DNA of 64,000 nt from Bacilli bacterium (GTDB lineage: Bacteria; Bacillota_I; Bacilli_A; RF39; UBA660), in NCBI GenBank assembly GCA_017627015.1, contig JAGAHP010000027.1, positions 1-64,000 on the forward strand, written 5' to 3'. This document shows positions 61,563 to 64,000 of the stretch, one piece after another; within the stretch, counting starts at the first letter, position 1; each line of letters starts with the position of its first letter. Both the position numbers and the translations under genes were made by a program. The notes beneath the pieces were generated by a model. That model was given only the letters and a program-made list of their open reading frames with translations, was not told where the DNA came from and ran no database searches.

Positions 61563-63239
61563 ATGAAAAATAAAAAGAGATTGTTAGTTGTTGTAATTGT
61601 ATTGTCAATTTGCTTTAGACTTTGGTTACTCGCAAGTAGCAATTGGAGATTAATTATTAATTCTTATTATGATAGCCATTTACAAATAAATGAAGCAATT
61701 AGTTTATTGAAAGGACATTGGTTAGGATCATATAATAAATTTACTTTATGTAAAAATATATCATATCCAGTATTTTTATTTGTACTAAATATATTACATT
61801 TACCATATTATATTGGAATGGGTTTATTAATATCTTTTTCATCAGCTTTATTTGTTAAAGCTATAAAACCAATTTGTAAAAATAAAACAGTTCAATGCAT
61901 AATATTTATATTTTTGATTTTTAACCCAGTTGGATTCAATCAAGAAGCACTATATCATTATAGGAATTCTTTAATTCCTTGGGTTGTATTAATAGTAATA
62001 TCATGTATTACTGGAATTTATTTAAGAAAAGACAAGAATGTTAAAGAATTATTACCATATGGAATAATAGGTATGGTTTTTACTGGCTTTTATTGGTTGT
62101 TAAGAGAAGATTCAATATGGTTTCTTCCATTCATCTTAATGGCATTCTTAATGACTATATTTAGTTATATCAAGAGTAAAGATAAAGTTAAAATTGTAAT
62201 AAAAAAATCTATTGTATCCTTTATGCCTATGTTTGGAATAATATTATCAGTAGTAGTAATATCTACAATAAATTATTTTGTATATGGAGTATTTGCAACT
62301 AATGATAGAACTTCATCTTATGAAGCGAAAGTATTAGGTCAATTAGTCCTAATAGATGATGGCACAGATTTAGATAAAGATGTTTGGGTTTCAGATAAAG
62401 CATTAAAACTAGCAAGTAAAGCGAGCCCTTCATTTTCTAAATTAGATTTAGAAGCATTTAATTCATGGTCTAAACATGGTGATTATTCAATTTGGGCACT
62501 GAGAGATGCTGCTAGTAATGTAGGTTATTATAAAGATGGTAAAACTACAAATGAAATGTATAAAAAAATCTATTTAGAGTTGAAAGATGGATTTAAAAAA
62601 GGAAAGCTAAAAAGGAAAAAGGCTATTAAGTTATCTGATACATCTGGAGTGTTTTCAGTGAAAGAGTTCGTAAAACCAATTCCAATAATGTTCCATAGTT
62701 TGTATAATCATTCAATTTATTCATTTGATAATGTAGTGGATGAAAATATAGATACACCAAACGATGTAGCAAGTATTGAGAAGTACGAGTTAGTATTAAA
62801 AATAAATCTTTTAAGAAGTGATGATGTTTTATCCAAAGGAAATGCTGATTATAGGAGAATTACATTAAATAATAATTTAAAAAGATCTTTAAGAATCAAT
62901 AAGATGATATCAAATAGCATTATATTTATATACAAATTAACAGGATTCCTTTTATTGATTTTTGCTTTAATAGTATATGTCATAAACATGTTTAAAAAGA
63001 AAAAGGATAAAAATTCAGATGTTTTGTTGATAATGACAGGATTGCTATTAACAATTTTCCTAAATTCTTATTTAGTAGGATTATGGGGAGTAGGATTTAA
63101 TTTAAGTGCGGACGATGGATTATTTTCATCATATACAACTGCACAAACTATTATGATAGCTTTATTTGAAGTATTATCAATTATTTTGTTTATAAAACAA
63201 ATAAAGAATAGAATTGTAAAAAAATATATACAGTGTTAA
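61563..63239 (+). CDS. GT-C-like polytopic membrane protein
   Basis: A 558-aa protein with about ten membrane segments. The first outer loop, INSYYDSHLQINEAISLLKG, then GSYNKFTLCKNISYPVFL, contains the YYDSHLQ acid motif located like the catalytic loop of ArnT/PMT-type GT-C enzymes. A long outer region (about 255-440) is followed by three further helices. No family recognised with confidence. It is the third such protein in a row, with 15-21-base gaps, all in one operon with galE. Confidence 0.7.
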   Translation: MKNKKRLLVVVIVLSICFRLWLLASSNWRLIINSYYDSHLQINEAISLLKGHWLGSYNKFTLCKNISYPVFLFVLNILHLPYYIGMGLLISFSSALFVKAIKPICKNKTVQCIIFIFLIFNPVGFNQEALYHYRNSLIPWVVLIVISCITGIYLRKDKNVKELLPYGIIGMVFTGFYWLLREDSIWFLPFILMAFLMTIFSYIKSKDKVKIVIKKSIVSFMPMFGIILSVVVISTINYFVYGVFATNDRTSSYEAKVLGQLVLIDDGTDLDKDVWVSDKALKLASKASPSFSKLDLEAFNSWSKHGDYSIWALRDAASNVGYYKDGKTTNEMYKKIYLELKDGFKKGKLKRKKAIKLSDTSGVFSVKEFVKPIPIMFHSLYNHSIYSFDNVVDENIDTPNDVASIEKYELVLKINLLRSDDVLSKGNADYRRITLNNNLKRSLRINKMISNSIIFIYKLTGFLLLIFALIVYVINMFKKKKDKNSDVLLIMTGLLLTIFLNSYLVGLWGVGFNLSADDGLFSSYTTAQTIMIALFEVLSIILFIKQIKNRIVKKYIQC

Positions 63240-63260
63240 AATAATTATAGGAGTGATAGT

Positions 63261-64000
63261 ATGAAAAAAGAAAATAAAAAAATAGCGGTTTTAATACCAT
63301 GTTATAACGAGAGTAAAACAATAGAAAAAGTAGTAAAGGATTATAAGAAAGCATTACCAGAAGCAGATATTTATGTTTATGATAATAATTCTTCCGATGG
63401 TACTGATAAGATAGCTGAAAAAGCAGGTGCCATTGTTAAATACGAATATAAACAAGGAAAAGGTAATGTAATTAGATCAATGTTTAAAAATATTGATGCT
63501 GATTGTTATTTAATGATTGATGGTGATGATACATATCCAGCTGAACATGCTAGAGAAATGTGTAATTATATACTAGATGGTAAAGCTGATATGGTTATTG
63601 GTGATAGATTATCATCAACATATTTTAAAGAAAATAAAAGACCATTTCATAACTTTGGAAATGTATTAGTTAGAGGATTAATTAATTCTTTATTTAAGAG
63701 TAAAGTTAAAGATATAATGACAGGTTATAGAGCATTTAGTTATGACTTTGTAAAAACATTCCCAATATTATCAAAAGGATTTGAAATAGAAACAGAAATG
63801 ACTATTCATGCACTAGATAAAAATATGGGATTAAAAGAAATACCAATTGAATATAGAGATAGACCAGCAGGTTCTGAATCTAAATTAAATACATTTAGTG
63901 ATGGATTTAAAGTATTAAAAACAATTGCTAGATTATTTAAAGAATATAAACCAACTATTTTCTTTAGTTTGATAGGTATATTATTCTTAATTATCGCAGT
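63261..64000 (+). CDS. Family 2 glycosyltransferase, truncated by window end
   Basis: The frame is open from ATG 63261 to the last base, 246 codons visible. GT2 polyprenyl-phosphate sugar transferase: VLIPCYNESKTIEKVVKDY, DNNSSDGT, the DxD-type IDGDDTYP, then GDRLSSTYFKENKR and the conserved GFEIETEMTIHAL. The visible end (YKPTIFFSLIGILFLIIA) is a membrane helix, so one or two C-terminal helices follow outside the window, as in GtrB-like proteins. It would provide the lipid-phosphate sugar used by the GT-C-like proteins just upstream. The ribosome-binding site is TAGGAG. Confidence 0.93.
   Translation, partial: MKKENKKIAVLIPCYNESKTIEKVVKDYKKALPEADIYVYDNNSSDGTDKIAEKAGAIVKYEYKQGKGNVIRSMFKNIDADCYLMIDGDDTYPAEHAREMCNYILDGKADMVIGDRLSSTYFKENKRPFHNFGNVLVRGLINSLFKSKVKDIMTGYRAFSYDFVKTFPILSKGFEIETEMTIHALDKNMGLKEIPIEYRDRPAGSESKLNTFSDGFKVLKTIARLFKEYKPTIFFSLIGILFLIIA

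Noticed and set aside
1..64000. tRNA genes, riboswitches, CRISPR arrays, insertion sequences, phage attachment sites
   Set aside because: Intergenic gaps are short (all under 110 bases) and are explained by terminators and promoters; I saw no cloverleaf, aptamer-like leader, regular spacer array or transposase.

Overview
The window comes from an AT-rich, Gram-positive-type bacterium. The gene content fits a walled member of the low-GC Bacilli / Erysipelotrichia-like gut lineages that sit near the Mollicutes: rpoA-rplQ-ecfA-truA order, LTA synthase, an LCP ligase, a TagGH-type exporter, LicD and GH25 lysozymes. The standard code fits: Trp is written TGG throughout and TGA serves as a stop in several overlapping gene pairs, so it is not a Mycoplasma-type code. 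Almost everything is on the + strand. Exceptions are a ZIP metal transporter and a small DUF378 membrane protein. No tRNA, rRNA, insertion sequence, CRISPR array or gene-free stretch over 300 bases was seen.

Layout. 1-14.7 kb holds housekeeping and envelope genes: the tail of the ribosomal-protein operon (rpoA, rplQ), unknown coiled-coil and lipoproteins, a ZIP transporter, an SDR, a DUF1292 protein, two degenerate EcfA-like ATPases with no EcfT, truA, a DUF4367 lipoprotein, an S41 protease, a frameshifted small gene, a DUF402 nucleotide phosphatase and clpC. 14.7-26.8 kb holds cysS, a membrane zinc protease, two flavoproteins, exonuclease III, several unknown anchored proteins, a Pro/Ala/Val-rich repeat protein, a tandem solute-binding-domain GGDEF protein and a YihY protein. 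26.9-36.9 kb is a wall-assembly region: LTA synthase-like enzyme, unknown anchored protein, LCP ligase with an EGF-like cysteine tail, two repeat-bearing GH25 lysozymes and an SGNH hydrolase.

37.0-64.0 kb is a large surface-polysaccharide / teichoic-acid-like locus. It contains a TagH/TagG ABC exporter, several glycosyltransferases, polytopic GT-C-like proteins, a flippase, an acyltransferase and galE. In its middle (48.7-55.6 kb) is a compact six-gene operon: licD, a pyruvyl-transferase-fold enzyme, a MenD-like thiamine-diphosphate enzyme, an SDR, a class V aminotransferase and a cytidylyltransferase fused to a Gfo/Idh-like domain. I infer that it makes a CDP-activated amino-alcohol-like group which LicD transfers to the polymer. 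The product is unknown, and this is the best candidate for an undescribed system here.

Three genes look broken: a pyruvyl transferase with an in-frame TGA inside its signature motif, a DUF2142-associated beta-domain protein with a poly-A frameshift, and a small helical protein with a +1 shift. Transcription units are very compact. A rho-independent terminator, often overlapping the stop codon, is followed within tens of bases by an extended -10 promoter (TGnTATAAT) and a short leader.
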